DNA of 64,000 nucleotides from Bradysia coprophila (GCF_014529535.1 NW_023503307.1:5981788-6045787), one strand, 5' to 3'; shown: positions 9,935-24,041, counted from the first letter of the stretch. The notes: generated from the sequence alone by a model not told the origin. Program-made: numbers and translations.

Positions 9935-12900
9935 TTACTCGTGGTTCGGTGACGAATTGTTTGTTGGTACCGAAGATTGCACACGTTCATTAATGAAATT
10001 TAAGTATTGCGTTAACCGTAGAACGGCAATTAAGGAAGCAACATATTCATGGACATCCTCTTTTTTGAGGAGTTTAACCTGACGTGAGACGGTACGGTAA
10101 ACTCGACGAGCAACTTTATTAGATAGACGACCAACGGTCTGGCATGTATGAAGAACTGGATCAGCATCGGCTTGAATCGGTGCTGAAATAAAAAAAAGTT
10201 TTTTTGTTTTGGTTTTGGTTTCTTTTATTTAACAATTTGATTTGCTTAGTCTTTCGATTTGTTTTGTTTCGAGTGTATGCTGCATATAGACAAACAATAG
10301 GTAACAATTTTGGAATGTGCAATTATGCATTGCGCGTTGGATGGATCTGTGTCCCGCGAAGCACGCATCCGTTAGTCCCAACTATGTTTGTGGCTTCGCT
10401 GAAGCCGCTTCACAAATAAAAATGAAAAAGTACTGGATATGGGACAGTTATTGGTGCAGCAGATATATAGGGTCCCGTGAGATCAAATAACCACTCAAAA
10501 AGTCTCAACTACCAATCGTTAGTACAATATCGAGGGTAGACATGTTTGGGTAATTTTTGTCTATCTTCGATATTATACTAACCATTTCGGGTCGTTATAT
10601 GAACTTGGTGCACCATTAACTGTCCCGTTCCCATTACTTTTTAATTATTTTTTTTTTTTTGTTGAAGAGGCTGCATAGGAGCCAATAACGTCATTGGGAC
10701 CAACGGATGCGTATTTCGTACTCAGGGCAACGCCACCCATTCAACCCAATATACCACCATTTGTGCACAAAAGCTGTGTAGTGAATATTTCAATCTATTG
10801 CTAGAGCGTAATAACGCTATATTTTACTACTAATTTACGACTGAGATAAGTCGATAGGGCCGGTCGGGGTAAAGTAGAGATTTCTGAAACTGTTTTAAAA
10901 TTGAGCTGCGAAAGTATTGTACGATTTTTAAAAGTCGTCAGTGCCGATCCAATCAAACAATATTTTAAAATCAATGAAAACTGGCGATATGGTCAGTTCA
11001 CATGCAATAAGTTTGGCGACAAGAAAACGGCACAAAATTGAAACTAAAAAATTTAATGCAAGTGAGACGAGGAAATGATATTCAATTGAACTGAAACTTA
11101 ATTAGAATTTTGGGGGTCTGATTGAAAATGTTTTTTTTTTAAAAATTACGAAGACAATCATGCAACTCATTGATTGAGACAATTTTAATAAATTATGGAA
11201 AAATATGACGATCGCATGTCCAACTGGTAAAATAAATTCAATTCCATGACTTACACGTTATAAAAGAAAAAATACTCACTATTATCATCTTCTGTATCAC
11301 TTTCCGATCTTGGGAAATAATAATCCAATAAACGTTCAGCTAATGCCGATGTTGTATCGACACCAGCTACAGCCATGCTTCCATATTGGGTGGCCAACAC
11401 TTCATTCGCCTTCTGCCACGATAAGTCTTTCAACGATGCAGCCCTTTGCTGACCAGCAGCACGTAACGAACACACTCGGCTCAATGTCGGCTGAACGACA
11501 TCTACCACCTTGTTTTTGGCTTGAATGTAAATGTCTTGCGGCTGTTCCTTAATGATTGGTGCTTTTGCTTCAAGTTTATCGATGCCGGTGCAGAGCGTTT
11601 GATCAACATATTGAATGGGTCGATCGAGCTTTTGAACGAGTGGCGCAGCGGTATTGATAGCCAATTGTACGGATGCTTCGGCTGCACAGAAGGCCCAATT
11701 GAAGATGGAATTGTGGCCTAAAATAAAAATGGAATTTTACAAATTAAGTTCAATGTCCATCCTACTTATGGTTATAGAGAAGTACTAATTGCTTGTACAA
11801 TTGTTTCAGCAAAATTCAGATTGTAGAAGATCGAGATTGATATTAAAATGGAAGGATTGAAAGGACACATAAGTTGAAAACACGATTTTGAAATTTCTAC
11901 AATGTGTGTAAACAGAGATACATACTAGGACTACCCTCATTAGAGCACTTGGCACTCGTATCGCTAAAAGACAAAGAAATCGTAAAACAAAAGCATTTCT
12001 TGTCGGGAGTTCCAAGTCGACTGACTTATGTATCAGTGTTCTATGTGCTCTCGGCCTAATACGTTCCAGTATATTATATGCATAGATTTGCCTACAAAAT
12101 ACCCTTCACTATATGTACGGTTATTATTGAAGTGTAATTGTAACGAATGTCATTGTGACAATAAGGTTATTCAAATTAATTTTCAGTTATTCGATTAGAT
12201 CGATTTTGTAGGTAACCATTTTTCAATGAAAACCAATTGAAACTCTGACTTCTTTTTTTTGTGTTTGTGATAAAAATGATTTGTCTATGTCAAAGACTTG
12301 CATTATAGTGTTAAGATGAACGATGCAATAGTACCCCGTCGAAAAGAAGCGAATGAGTCTGTTTGCAAAACTGAATGCAAAAAAATTGATTTGAAATTAT
12401 TGAACGAATGAACTTTGAACGAGAGACGCGAAATGAGACAATACATTTCCAATCAATTTATCATGAGTGTTGAAAGTTTAAATTGATTCCAAGTATAGAC
12501 ACACGGTCATTTTGTAGATGTCGAAATTTTATTGAAGTTTTTTTTTTCGTTGGAAAATTTGTTTCTAATTTCCAAGGCTAAATTCGATCATTGGATTCTG
12601 TACCAACAGTCTAAGTGGGCTCGAGAGTATAATGGGATAGGGGGACATTTTTTGCTCAGAAAACTTAGAACATCATTTTCGACTTTCGGGCAACTGTAGT
12701 GATCAATGTTCAATGTACACAACGGACGTAAATTTTTGTTTTATCGAGAGAAAAAAACGTTTTGAAGGACAAACACTTTGACCACAAAACGATGCCAGAT
12801 ACATTATCAATAATATTAAAAATAAAGAAGCGAAAAAAAAAAACCGAAGGAATATCTTCTCAACAGAGTCAACAGGTTATCCAATCCAAGCAAGAATAAT

Positions 12901-15900
12901 TACATTTGACCAGAATTCATGTGCATTTTAAATAAAATGTTATCACCAACCAACGGATGTTAATTTCTTGTTATTCGAAATATATGAAGACACTTAGTGC
13001 AATCAATCTATTAAAATACATAATTCATTTAAAAAAAATTAATTTAAATTAAAATAAATCTAATTTAACCTGATAAATGATAAGGGAACACATTGTACAT
13101 GTACGTACACGAATATACATCATAAATTAGACGTATTTATTCAGTCAAAACATGATTTGCAGAATATAAATGCACTCTCTCATCGTTTCTCTGAATTCTA
13201 TAAGTTCAACTTCAATGTTATCGAAAAAAAAATGGCAAACGTGGTCATGTGGTCCGGTCTCGGTCGGTGGATATTAAAAATAATTGATCAGAGCACAGTA
13301 GATCATGTGAAATAGCTAAAACAAAATGCTTCAACGCTTCTCAAGTTGACACCTTGTTCAACAATATCCGCTAATTTGCACCGCGATACCGTTGCATTGA
13401 GTTGGAAAACTTGATGTGACACTGATTTACTTTTAATTTTGTTAACGAAGGTCTGTCTCTCATGAAAACTTTAGAGTCAGATAAGTCTACATCGAATATT
13501 TCTAGCAAATATACTGCATTGGTAATGTCCTAATTTTCACTCAAGCAGTTTTCAAGCACACTGAGTGACTTGTATGACGTAACACAATACGCCTAAATGT
13601 GTAAATGATATGAGCATATATCTAGCCTGCATTAAGGCGAGATATCAATTAAGCACCTAACGTCCATCAGATAGTATTTGCATACTTCGAGACGTGCTTC
13701 GGAAGTCATGTTGAGCCGATGGTCCAGGCTGGAAGTGTTATTGGCCGTAAAAGGCTGTAAGAAAATCTTTCTTATGAATTGTGCCCGATTTATTATTAAT
13801 TTTACCTCTCGCTCTAAGCCTTGGAAACTTTTCGTTCATAAGAAAAAATCGTCTACTGGAACACGACGAAACACAACAAAACCCGTGCTCAAAAACGCAT
13901 CGTTTAATTTAAACCACACCAAGTGCATAATGTCAATTTTATCGCTCAAATAATATGAAAAATAGACTCGTGTTCCAAAGGTTATTGAACTGAAAATAGT
14001 TCGATATTTTTATGAATTAGAGAAATGAGAAAAGTATTTCATTTTTATTTTTTGTGGGTTTCTTCATTGTGATTTATACCTTCGCTTCGTGTTATCTCAT
14101 CGTACCGACTTTAACACTTGAGAAAAAAGAAATGAACAACACGAAAGAAAGAAAAACTCGTTTTCGGAGCGTTGTTCTTTTCTTCTTCCACTATCCACCA
14201 ATTCAATCAAATCGGCTCGATTTCTTCAATTGATATCAATTCTATAAAAATAAATACGCGGGTACAAAGTCGAACGATTCATACACGTTTGAGTTTGTAG
14301 TATGTGGTGTTTTTCTGCTGATGGAAATAAACGACGCGCTTTATGAACATAATATACTTGTCTAGTTTTATTTTTGGAATTTCCTGCATTAAATAATTGC
14401 TGTGTAGTAGGCAGTAGCAACATAATACATTGCGTAGATCATGTGTGCGGTGTATAGTATACAGAGATTCCTTTTTTTTTTCTTTCGTTATATTGAAATT
14501 CCTCTAAAAGTGACGTTGTAGTTCAAAGGTGACTTTCAGAAAGTAGTATTTTTCATTGCTATATGATGAGTCGTATACACTTTATCTGCATTGCGATAGT
14601 CTCCTTGTAACACGTTGAATGTACAAAGTTCGATCGTCTGATTAATGTTAGAATTGTGCAATTTACAATCATCTGTTATACCATGAAATGAATGTTAAAA
14701 CAAACGAAGTAATAGATTTTACGTGTTGTGGCAATGAAGATGGTGCTTTACTCATATTAATTATGCCTGATAATGTAAAGCACAGTATGTACGTTCCGAA
14801 TTTTTATTTTGACTAGTGGGAATACCGTTCTCCCCCTTGGGATTGAGCTGTAACGTCCCTACTCGTCAAAATAAAAATTTGTAACCACCGACACTTGGCG
14901 ATACTTTGAATAATAGAATAATAGATTTAATAATTGCACAGCGATACCCTTGCTTTTTCTAAGAGGTGTAAAGGTTGGACTTAGACCCTTCGACGTACGA
15001 GGTCTTCACTAATAGTCTTTTTTACAGGATCACAATTCGATTCCAGAGAAAATAACAACAAAAACAATTATTTTAGAAACAAAGTTTATTCTTGCTTCGA
15101 TTCATTTTCTTCGGGGGCGTCATGTATATGCAAGTTAGTGATAAATTTACTACTTAAAAACTCAAAAGACACAAGTGGACGCAAGGTTCCGAAAGAATAG
15201 GTACAGGTTAAGACATCTCTGAGTTGATCACAAAGACAGTGGTAGCAGGCTTCATCGACTAAGAAGAGGAAGTTTTGGGTACTAAAGACTCCATATAGAA
15301 AAAATACTATTCAGAACTTGTGGAGTTTGTTTAAAGCGGAACAATAGTTAACGTATTTTTGTTAGCTGTACCAATTAGATTATTTAGTTTGTCGAAATTC
15401 TCTTTCACATAGTGTAACGGGTATTGTTCTTTGTCTCCAGTTTATAGATCAAAAAAAAAATGTTAAAAAAATCCGAAATAAGTAAGTCCAAGTCCGCAGT
15501 CATTCTGCGGCGACAATTGAGAAATATTGGTATTGTGTCATCATCGGTGTGTTAAAATGATCATGAACAAACCATCCTCGATTACATTATTTATTTACTC
15601 TTGTAAAAATTTGTTCCCGCGTATTTTTGAATTTTATTGTGGTCTATCCCTACCTAATGTAGCATTGATTTAAAAAAAAAAATTGTAATTGAAAATTTTT
15701 GCCTTGATGTGGGACCATCCATTATTCCCAAGAAAACAGGGAAAATTCCTTTGCTTTGGATAGAGTCTGAGAGTCCCGTTAACAAATAATTAGTAAAATT
15801 TGTCTGGTCACATGGTGCATGAATTTTGTAAAAAAAAAACATTCCCTCCGCGATTGTTGTGACCATTTCAAAAAAAAAAAAAACATCCAAATTATATTGT

Positions 15901-16269
15901 GAAACGAGAATGCTGACCGGTCATATAAAATGAGAAACAAACTGTTGTTGCATTGTATGTTGCATTGTACTCGGTAAGCGCTTTGTTAATTACCAATAAA
16001 AAAAATTACAAAAAAAATTGTCGAAGACATTGAATAGGAATCGCTTGGTAATTTGTAACTTGAAACTTAAAACCGAAAATATTCTTTATAATAGAGCCAA
16101 GCTTACCTTTAACTTTCCCGTACACATCTTGACCTTGATGCCATGCGGCTTCAACAACTGGAAGTTTCATCATCTTTTCAAAAGATTCTAAATGTGGCAA
16201 TAGAGCCGCATTGTCTCCATGGTTTTCATGTCCAATATTATTTTGTAAATGGTTACCAGAATGTGCCAT
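9935..16269 (-). CDS. Lsd-2: Perilipin, lipid storage droplet surface-binding protein 2
   Basis: A perilipin-family (PAT) protein that coats lipid droplets and regulates access of lipases to stored triglyceride. There are three exons on the minus strand: 16107-16269, 11280-11717 and 9935-10182. Phases join exactly ([13 protein letters not shown] and EDDN|TPIQAD), giving 849 nt and 282 residues. The N terminus has the hallmark [19 protein letters not shown], followed by [23 protein letters not shown] and [13 protein letters not shown], which are typical of Lsd-2 orthologues. The last exon carries the conserved [19 protein letters not shown] and [17 protein letters not shown] block. No signal peptide or membrane segment is present, as expected. 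Intron 1 is about 4.4 kb. Intron 2 is about 1.1 kb and contains a MITE (10294-10782). Additional non-coding 5' exons are possible. Symbol based on Drosophila naming. Confidence 0.92.
10294..10782. mobile_element. Long-terminal-inverted-repeat MITE, copy A, in Lsd-2 intron 2 (copy B at 48724-49181)
   Basis: The left arm (about 10294-10475) is an imperfect inverse of the right arm (about 10600-10782). Matching blocks include GCATCCGTTAGTCCCAA against its inverse near 10693-10711, and ATGGGACAGTTATTGGTGCA against its inverse near 10608-10627. A further inner inverted repeat lies at about 10521-10580. The same blocks, in the same order, form copy B. No transposase is encoded, so it is non-autonomous. 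Confidence 0.75.
11718..16106. other. Lsd-2 intron 1, no gene seen
   Basis: 4.4 kb of AT-rich DNA. A 23-bp imperfect hairpin (about 14799-14822 against 14857-14880; AATTTTTATTTTGAC and its inverse) and one copy of AAACAAACGAAGTAATAG (14698) are present. The 13678-13953 ORF has no recognisable motif. Confidence 0.45.
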
Positions 16270-19200
16270 TACGATTCGTTGATTTGATTTATTTTTCTGT
16301 GATTTACCAAACAGATGAAATTTTAATTAATTTTTTTCTTCCAGAAATCCCGCTAGAACAACCGTAATATTGAAATAATTGATTTCAATTTTACAGATTC
16401 AGTTGCACTAATCGTCTGTTTTTTCACTTTTCTTTTATTCCTATGAATAACACTTAATAAACGTTTTATTTAATTTGTTCAACCTCTTGCACCACTCACT
16501 GCTCTCCGTTCAAGTTCCAATTGTAGACTGTTTGAGTTTAACACAATGAATTGATTGATATTAATTTTTTTACGTTTCAGTTTAATTTTTCTTTTACTTT
16601 TGTGTGCGCAACGACAAGAATATTCCAGTTTTATTTTGTGTTCCAACTGTTAATTGTGATCGACTTAAAATGTACTTTTTTTTGATGCGCTTCTCTCTCT
16701 TTAATTTCAACTCGTCTACTGAATAGCAGCTACTTTGTCAGTTGCTTTTATACATTCGGTTTCACTCACATATCTCACTTGTATAATTTCAAGTAGAATT
16801 CAATCGTCGCTTGCATCGTCTATATACAAACTCAATGTACGTACATGCACATGCTTTGCACTGTTAGAAATTAGTCCAGACCTTTTACGGATCATCTGTT
16901 ATCGACAACGACAACAAAAAATAAATATTCAGCTTACAGTTAACGTTGTCGTCACTGCATAGCAAATAAGTATGCTAAAACAAATGAAGTAAAAGATTTT
17001 ATTTCTACTTGTCGATATGCTTGTCATTGGTATGCTTGTCGTCAAATGTTAAGTTATTTATGTTTTACAGTGCCGAGTCGTGCCTGCCATTCAAAGTATT
17101 GTTTAATGTCCAAAAATTCAAATTGGCAAGGGTTTGACTTTGATTTAAATATTGATGGACACCACGACCCAGGGCCAGTTATCGATTTCAAAGCATTGTG
17201 TTAAGGAAAGTCATGGAAAACAGCTATTTGTTAGCTCTCTTCCTGTTTCCTGTTTCTCAGCATCTCTAACTGCTCTAGCGCACTAGGAGCCCACAGGTTA
17301 ATCGGACAAGTCTTCTGCGATCATTCATAAATTATGTTAGGCGTGACAACTATTTACATCTCTTTCTGATACATTTTCATGCATATCTTGTATATCTTTT
17401 GCACGTTTGACATTCTTACTTCTATTAAAATTAGTGGTTAAACAAATGAAGTGAAAGATTTTGAATAAAACTCAGAGCGATGCTTTGAGCAAAGAACGTA
17501 ACAGATTCAATGAATAACCATAAACGCTTGCCCTTTCGGAAAAGTTAGGATTGACAGTGAAAATTATTCCGAAAGCGGAAATCACATTTCTGCAGTGTCA
17601 AATCATAACGACTTATGTGAAAAGCGCAGAGCTTTCGTTTTCCATAGAAAATCAGCGGTAGTTTGAACACTCGTAGCCTCAACATATACGTTGTTGTATA
17701 GCAGAATTTTTCTTCCGGCCGGCATTCTTCTGTAAAACCTGTAAAACGCATAAATATTCACTACAAATCTGTACTATAAATTACATTGTCGTGTGACGTT
17801 GATGTTAGGCAATCCGACTAAAACCACATTTTACCAAAATACAATGTTTACGCCAGGTTGTAAAAGAAATTCTTAATATCTTGCAACTGACTAAGTGTTT
17901 GATGGAGCCAAATAGGATGTGGGGGTCAAATCATTTAAATTTTTTAGATTTTGATTTTGTTATTAGAGAATTACACCAAACTAAAAGAAAAATTTTCTTT
18001 CTCAATTTTAAGCCATAAGCAACGAAAGCAGCAGTGATAGTAAAACAGAATTCTGAAAGTAATTTTTACTCGAGACACTACTTCCACAATTATCTCTCTG
18101 AATCACACCACCAATCATACACATGGTAGTAATACCGAGCGAAGCGACCTTTGATTGTTCAGCGAAAACTAATCTCTGCTTTAATGTGAATTCTTAATTC
18201 TATATTTTCTCATCTGTCTCAGGGCTTAATAGCGAGACACATTCATGGGGATTGATATAATATATATATACTTTTTGCTACTATAGTGTATGTACAATAC
18301 GTGCAAAATGTTGCCGTCTGATGAAATTGATAGTGAATATTGTTCGATGTTTAAAAGAAAAGAAAAAAATTGATTTTTGTTTCTTTCTAATTTACTGTAT
18401 TGTTTTTGGCCACTTTATATAGTCACACTTTATAAAGAAATGACAAAAAAAAAATTAAATAGAAAAACATGTTATCTGTATACATGCACGGTCCGAAACC
18501 GCTATATAACATAATACAGTCGTGGTGATAAGATTCATCATTTTTCGTTATTTTTTCCAAATAAAATAATAAATGTTTCTGGGTATGTTATATATACCGA
18601 ATGTAATCGCTATATTCAGTGTATTCGCTTTATGTAATAAAAACGAATGGAGATAGGATTTCCATAGGATACAAAGTTCAATAAGTCGGTGTCGTAAGAT
18701 AGTGGATCTTGGATGGACTTAGACATTTGAACAATAATTTTTTTTTTGTCGGAATTATTTTTTTCTTCTTCTTTCACTCGACTTTTCAAGACAATTACGT
18801 AATTCAAGTTATTTTAGAATTAATTATGTTATGTTCATATTCGCTGATAAATTGATAACCTGCAAATGTGCAACTAACATTACCACAAATAATTTTGGTT
18901 TCATAATAAGAAGGTCTTGACATCTTGAAAAATTTAATACCCTGATTATATTCAGCCAAAAACTTCTATGCATCTGTGGTGTGACAACACGGCTACAAAA
19001 ATAAGCAATTTGAAGACCAGTTAATGTTATCACAGTGTTACTTAACGAAACGTATGTTACATCTAACGAAACGCAAAATTTTGCAACAAAAGTACTAAGA
19101 ACATAGTTCGAACATCATAAATAATGATTACACGAGCTCGATGCCTTGAGTATGAAATCGTTAGTCCCAATCAAATAGTTGACTCAATAAAAAATAAACG

Positions 19201-22019
19201 AAACAGTAACGGTTGGATACCATGAGCAAAAATATCTCTATTGCCTCCTACAATAACCTAAATAATACCGAAGAGAGACACCAATTTTTGCACACTTACT
19301 CATAAAGGAATCCACCAGTAATATTGAACTAACTTCATGTGATGGAATGGAGACCAAGAGAGATAAATCGCCATGATTCCAAATTGTTTCTTTCTTTTTT
19401 TTTTGGTTGGGTCAATTGCTACTATGAAAGGACAACAACAACAACGGAGATTTCTTGTATACAATCCAAGATGCAATGCGTCGAGCCCAATCTAAAGTAT
19501 AACCTATAACCTTTAGTAAACTTTCAAAAATTTCATATTGTTGCCTAGACATTCTCGAAGTCGAGTCTGGATAGTCAGCATCTGTACTTATTTTACGAGA
19601 TTCTTTCCATATAAATCCTCAATATATTTCCCTTTAAGAAAATGCAGACTCCTCAGGTGATTGTTCTATCATATGATTCCTAGGAACTCTGGAATGATTG
19701 TTCAAAGACGGATGACACACTTTTTGTACACTATGTTTGGTAATCTCTTAATCTCCACTTAAAATTCGTAGAAAATATTTGATTCAATTTGATAGTTTGG
19801 ATGATAGAGCTACAAAGTAAAAGTAAAAAAAAGTGTTTGTGAGCTTCAACTGGTGAAATTTCATTCATCTTGTCATTTTTAAATTTAAAAAAAATGAACA
19901 GAGTTTAAAATTGAACGACCTATGAACCTGAAATTGTGATAAAACGAATGTTTATCAGAATATATTTTATTCAAAGAATCATCATTTTTAAATACATTTG
20001 CGCGTACATGAACGTTTGTTTATTGTACTTTCAACTCAAATGTTTAATCGAATTTTAAAAAAATCGATTCAGTGTTTTTTTGGAGCTGTTTTTGAGTCTG
20101 TGTTCAATAACAATAGTCAAAATGTAATTTATTTGTATATAATGGCGACCTAATAATGAAATTTTTAAAAAATATGTCGTCGCTAGGGGCTATCCATAAG
20201 TGACATCCACCAAAAACTCGCAAGTGAATTTATTTTTGTAATGTTGCCTCATTTTCTTGTCAACAATGTTTTGCACAGTTTTCTTTGCATACAATCGTTC
20301 AGAAGTATTACAAGCAACTTGACGCAAAGAATTCAACATTAGTGCAACTTGATGGAGTTAAATTTATCTGAAACGTCGATCCGTGTGTAACTGCGGATGC
20401 ACATTGAGTACAACATCATTTGTGGATGACACCCAGAAGTATTATGCTACACTTTCTTCACTTAAATCTACTTCCCATGTAAAAACTTCATAAAAATTGT
20501 TGAATTTAATTTCGAATCTCAGGTTAGGTTAGCACAACCAACTGTTCGAATCAACATTAATAATATCTTCAAAGTAAATTCATTTCTTTTGCTAATGTAA
20601 CCATCATCCCCTAAAATTGTGTTCGTGTGCTTTCTATCCACACCACTCCAATCGCCTTTCCTTTTCAGTCAATTTGATTCAATGGAAAAATATAAAAGGA
20701 AATTTACATATTTCCAAACGAAATTTGATCAATCACCCATTTTCTATACTGCCAACAATTAGCTATTAAATTTACTGTACAAATCAACTCGATGGGTTCT
20801 CCCAATCAATGTGCACATAATAATTTTTCCTCCTCAACATACGAATCGTGTGTGTGCGTGTGTAGTGTGTGGTGATGTGATGTCTTTCCACATGTCGTCG
20901 TTATTTACGTAAATATAATCGAAAATTTTGATTTCAAATCAAAAACGATATTTAATCGGAATATAAAGGGGGTGTCTAATCTTTCTCTCTCCTTTTTTTT
21001 TGTTATTTTTATGCCTGTACTTCGTTATAATAAAATTTGCCATCGCCTTTTCGTCTTGTACGACATTCGGGGAACTTTTGGTTTCACTGTGCCGTTCACT
21101 GTGGACATTCCACAATTGCTAAAATTCGCATAAGTGAAGAGGTCAACTTTCAAACGATATTTAATCGAAAGTAAAGTTTCGATTCAAAAGGTGAGAAAAA
21201 TCGATCGAACGTCTGTTAATACCAAGTTTGTTATTCAATTGATTTTATGTCACATTTTGCTCGATGAAAGAACATTAGTCAGAGCTCATTAGAGAGCTTT
21301 GTCTTATCAGTTGAATTTTCATATTCATTTTTGCTTTAATTCAGTAAAATTTTCATATCTAAATCGTTTGTCGAAATCCAATTTCTTCACATTAATTTGT
21401 AATTTTTTTATGTAATTAGTATAAGCTCAGCGAGCTTTCATGCAGTCAGCATACTGAAGTTTACCTAAAGACGAAAAATCTACCAACTTTTTCGGTTAAA
21501 TCAGTTAATTTTTGGTTCATTTCGGTAATTTTCAGTAATTTCAGTAAATAAAATTACAAACAACAATCACATTAAGTCAATCGCGAGGTCAATAAATGAA
21601 ATTAAAATCAATTCACTTTCATATTATCAATATCCAGGGCCTATTTTAGTGAATTAAATTCCCGAAAATTCCCTAAATATCGCTAAAATTCCTGAATTTG
21701 AATTTCTCTCAAAAACAGAGAAAACACCCAAAAGAGCCATAAAATCAATGGAGGCCATTCGATCTGTAGTTATTGAAGAGAAAATGTGGCAAAAAAAATG
21801 AGAGAATTTTCAGGAATTTTATATCTCCATACAACATCGAGTAGAATTGGATTGGATTGAAATTGTTGAAATGTTGAAATTTTGTTGCACCCATTCGTCG
21901 GGGGAATGTTAGGCTGGGGCATTGCCGATGCGAAATGCTCCAGTTTCAAACCAAATTTACAAAAAAATGCATCACCGACAATATCATCTATTCCATCAAC
22001 TTTTCAAAAGCCTAATGCT
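16270..22019. other. Gene-less 5.7-kb AT-rich stretch
   Basis: No protein-coding or RNA gene could be supported on either strand. It contains two copies of a dispersed string AAACAAATGAAGTRAAAG (16978, 17440), short AT microsatellites near 18255, and a CAA run near 19435. It is probably Lsd-2 upstream DNA, possibly including non-coding exons or enhancers. Confidence 0.4.
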
Positions 22020-22095
22020 CAAAACAAACGAGACATTGAAAACGTGTTTTGGTCCTATTTTTCATGACGAAATTTTCGAAACTGTCAAATGAAGT
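22020..22095. repeat. Dispersed repeat, copy 2 (copy 1 at 3783-3860)
   Basis: It shares with 3783-3860 the ordered blocks AACAAACGAGACATT, TTTTCATGAC and AACTGTCAAAT. It stands just left of the large foldback array. Confidence 0.55.
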
Positions 22096-22153
22096 ATGTT
22101 TCATTTTCATATTGCAACCGGCTTATATAGACTTTTCTCACACACAATTGTAT

Positions 22154-22975
22154 CCTCCGCGCAAAGGTCCATCTGCTTCATACACACAAAAAAGTAACAT
22201 TCTCCGCACAAAAGTCCATCTGCTTCATACACAAAAAAAACAATTCGTTCCTCCGCGCAAAGGTCCATCTGCTTCATACACACAAAAAAGTAACATTCTC
22301 CGCACAAAAGTCCATCTGCTTCATACACAAAAAAAACAATTCGTTCCTCCGCACAAAAGTCCATCTGCTTCATACACACAAAAAAGTAACATTCTCCGCA
22401 CAAAAGTCCATCTGCTTCATACACAAAATGTTGCAAAAGCCCATCGTCCATAAAATGTTACATTTCTCTTGAAATTTCCATCGACCATAATATATACACG
22501 GAAGAACACGCAATTATTGTGCGTTGTGTTCTTCCGTGTATATATTATGGTCGATAGGCTTTTGCAACATTTTGTGTATGAAGCATGGACTTTTGTGCGG
22601 AGAATGTTACTTTTTTGTATGTATGAAGCTTGAAGCATGGACTTTTGTGCGGAGGAACGTTTTGTGTATAAAGTCGATGGACTTTTGCGCGGAGGAGCGA
22701 ATTGTTTTTTTTGCGTATGAAGCATGGACTTTTGTGCGGAGGAACGTTTTGTGTATAAAGTCGATGGACTTTTGTGCGGAGAATGTTACTTTTTTGTATG
22801 TATGAAGCTTGAAGCATGGACTTTTGTGCGGAGGAACGTTTTGTGTATAAAGTCGATGGACTTTTGCGCGGAGGAGCGAATTGTTTTTTTTGCGTATGAA
22901 GCATGGACTTTTGAGCGGAGGAACGTTTTGTGTATAAAGTCGATGGACTTTTGCGCGGAGGAGCGATTAAAGAAA
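22154..22975. mobile_element. Large foldback element with tandem repeats in both arms
   Basis: The left arm is three copies of a 96-bp unit (starts 22154, 22250, 22346), each made of two similar half-units containing CTCCGC(G/A)CAAA and GTCCATCTGCTTCATACAC. The right arm (about 22557-22975) is made of the inverted, diverged half-units (GAAGCATGGACTTTTG and GTGCGGAG), with an extra variant ATAAAGTCGATGGACTTTTG. In the centre, a perfect 30-bp palindrome (22480-22509 against 22526-22555) with a 16-nt loop is bracketed by a second perfect 21-bp inverted pair (22421-22441 against 22557-22577). A 38-bp insertion on the left (22442-22479) breaks symmetry. This is the architecture of foldback/Galileo-like DNA transposons, but no transposase is present. 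The repetitive reading frames here are not genes. Confidence 0.85.
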
Positions 22976-23230
22976 TAAAAGGAATTAAGAGCAATTAAAA
23001 GGAATTGACAGGAAGTATCTTTAGAAATTGAAAGGGTATCGAAAGGAAATTGAAAGGGAATTGAAAATTCAAAAATACAAATGATCCTGCGTTGTTTTTT
23101 TTTTTCATAGCCGGATTAGTAGATTACATTGGGTGTTGTGGAAATAATTCATTACATGGTCAGTTTGTGATACTAGGCGAACTCACAAATGCGTTTTAAG
23201 CAACAAGGTATGGCAACTGTTATTAGTGTA

Positions 23231-23244
23231 GAGCCGAAGGCGAG
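23231..23244. repeat. Second copy of the hairpin-loop core GAGCCGAAGGCGAG
   Basis: Exact 14-bp match to the loop of the hairpin at 1388-1505. Here it sits between short inverted flanks (TGTAG ... CTACA), so it probably marks another decayed hairpin element. Confidence 0.55.
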
Positions 23245-24041
23245 GTCAGCAACTACACGAGTATGCTATTTTAATGCCTGTCCCATGAAAATAGAAAATG
23301 GTTGTTACAAGTACACGAGGACTTTGCATGTGCAAAAAATAAGTATTTTACATAAAAACGGAACAAAACAAAATAAATCTGTTGTTGCATTAAAACGTTT
23401 ACAAACAAATCTAGTACACTTACAAAATCGGCTCACACTTCAAAAATATTGATATTGATTGTGACGACGTCACTACTGTAACATCAGTCACTTCTTATTC
23501 GCCCGGTTGGCCTGTAGAGGCGCCACATTTTTTTATAGTACTTCAATCTCACTGGACTATTTTTTTTTTGTGTAACAACTTCACATTGATTCATTCCCAT
23601 GAAATGTCACAGCAGTGAAATTTGTTCATGAAAAAATTATTCAGCAGACTTTTAATGAAGAAAAGTACTAAATTGTAATAGATTTTACCCTTAGTTTCTA
23701 AACTCCATTCTCCTATTACTTTCAGAGTATATATTCTACACTAGGTATATCCTATCTATATCTATCGCCCAAAACCACTTACAGTGGAGGGGTGACGCAA
23801 GTCCTGTTATCCACTTACAAAAGAGCAGATATCGGTGTAGGTGACGCTTACAGATTCGACACGCAAAAAGATATGCGTCACAAATGGCAGCTGATGAGGA
23901 AAGTACGCGAAAGCTTTATCAACAAAAATCTTACCAGAAAAATTTTTAGGGAGAAAGTTACAACAACAAAAAATTGCGTCAAAAAGTGGTAGATGATTCG
24001 GCTTTCTTCCGTTTGAATTCCATTCTTTAAAGCAATATTTA

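Noticed and set aside
22154..22440. CRISPR-like regular repeats
   Set aside because: Units are contiguous with no unique spacers, they are mirrored in an inverted arm, and the DNA is eukaryotic.
22049..22994. Several 80-150 codon ORFs with repeated peptides on both strands
   Set aside because: They are translations of the 96-bp tandem units and their inverted copies. The unit length is a multiple of three, so frames stay open without selection.
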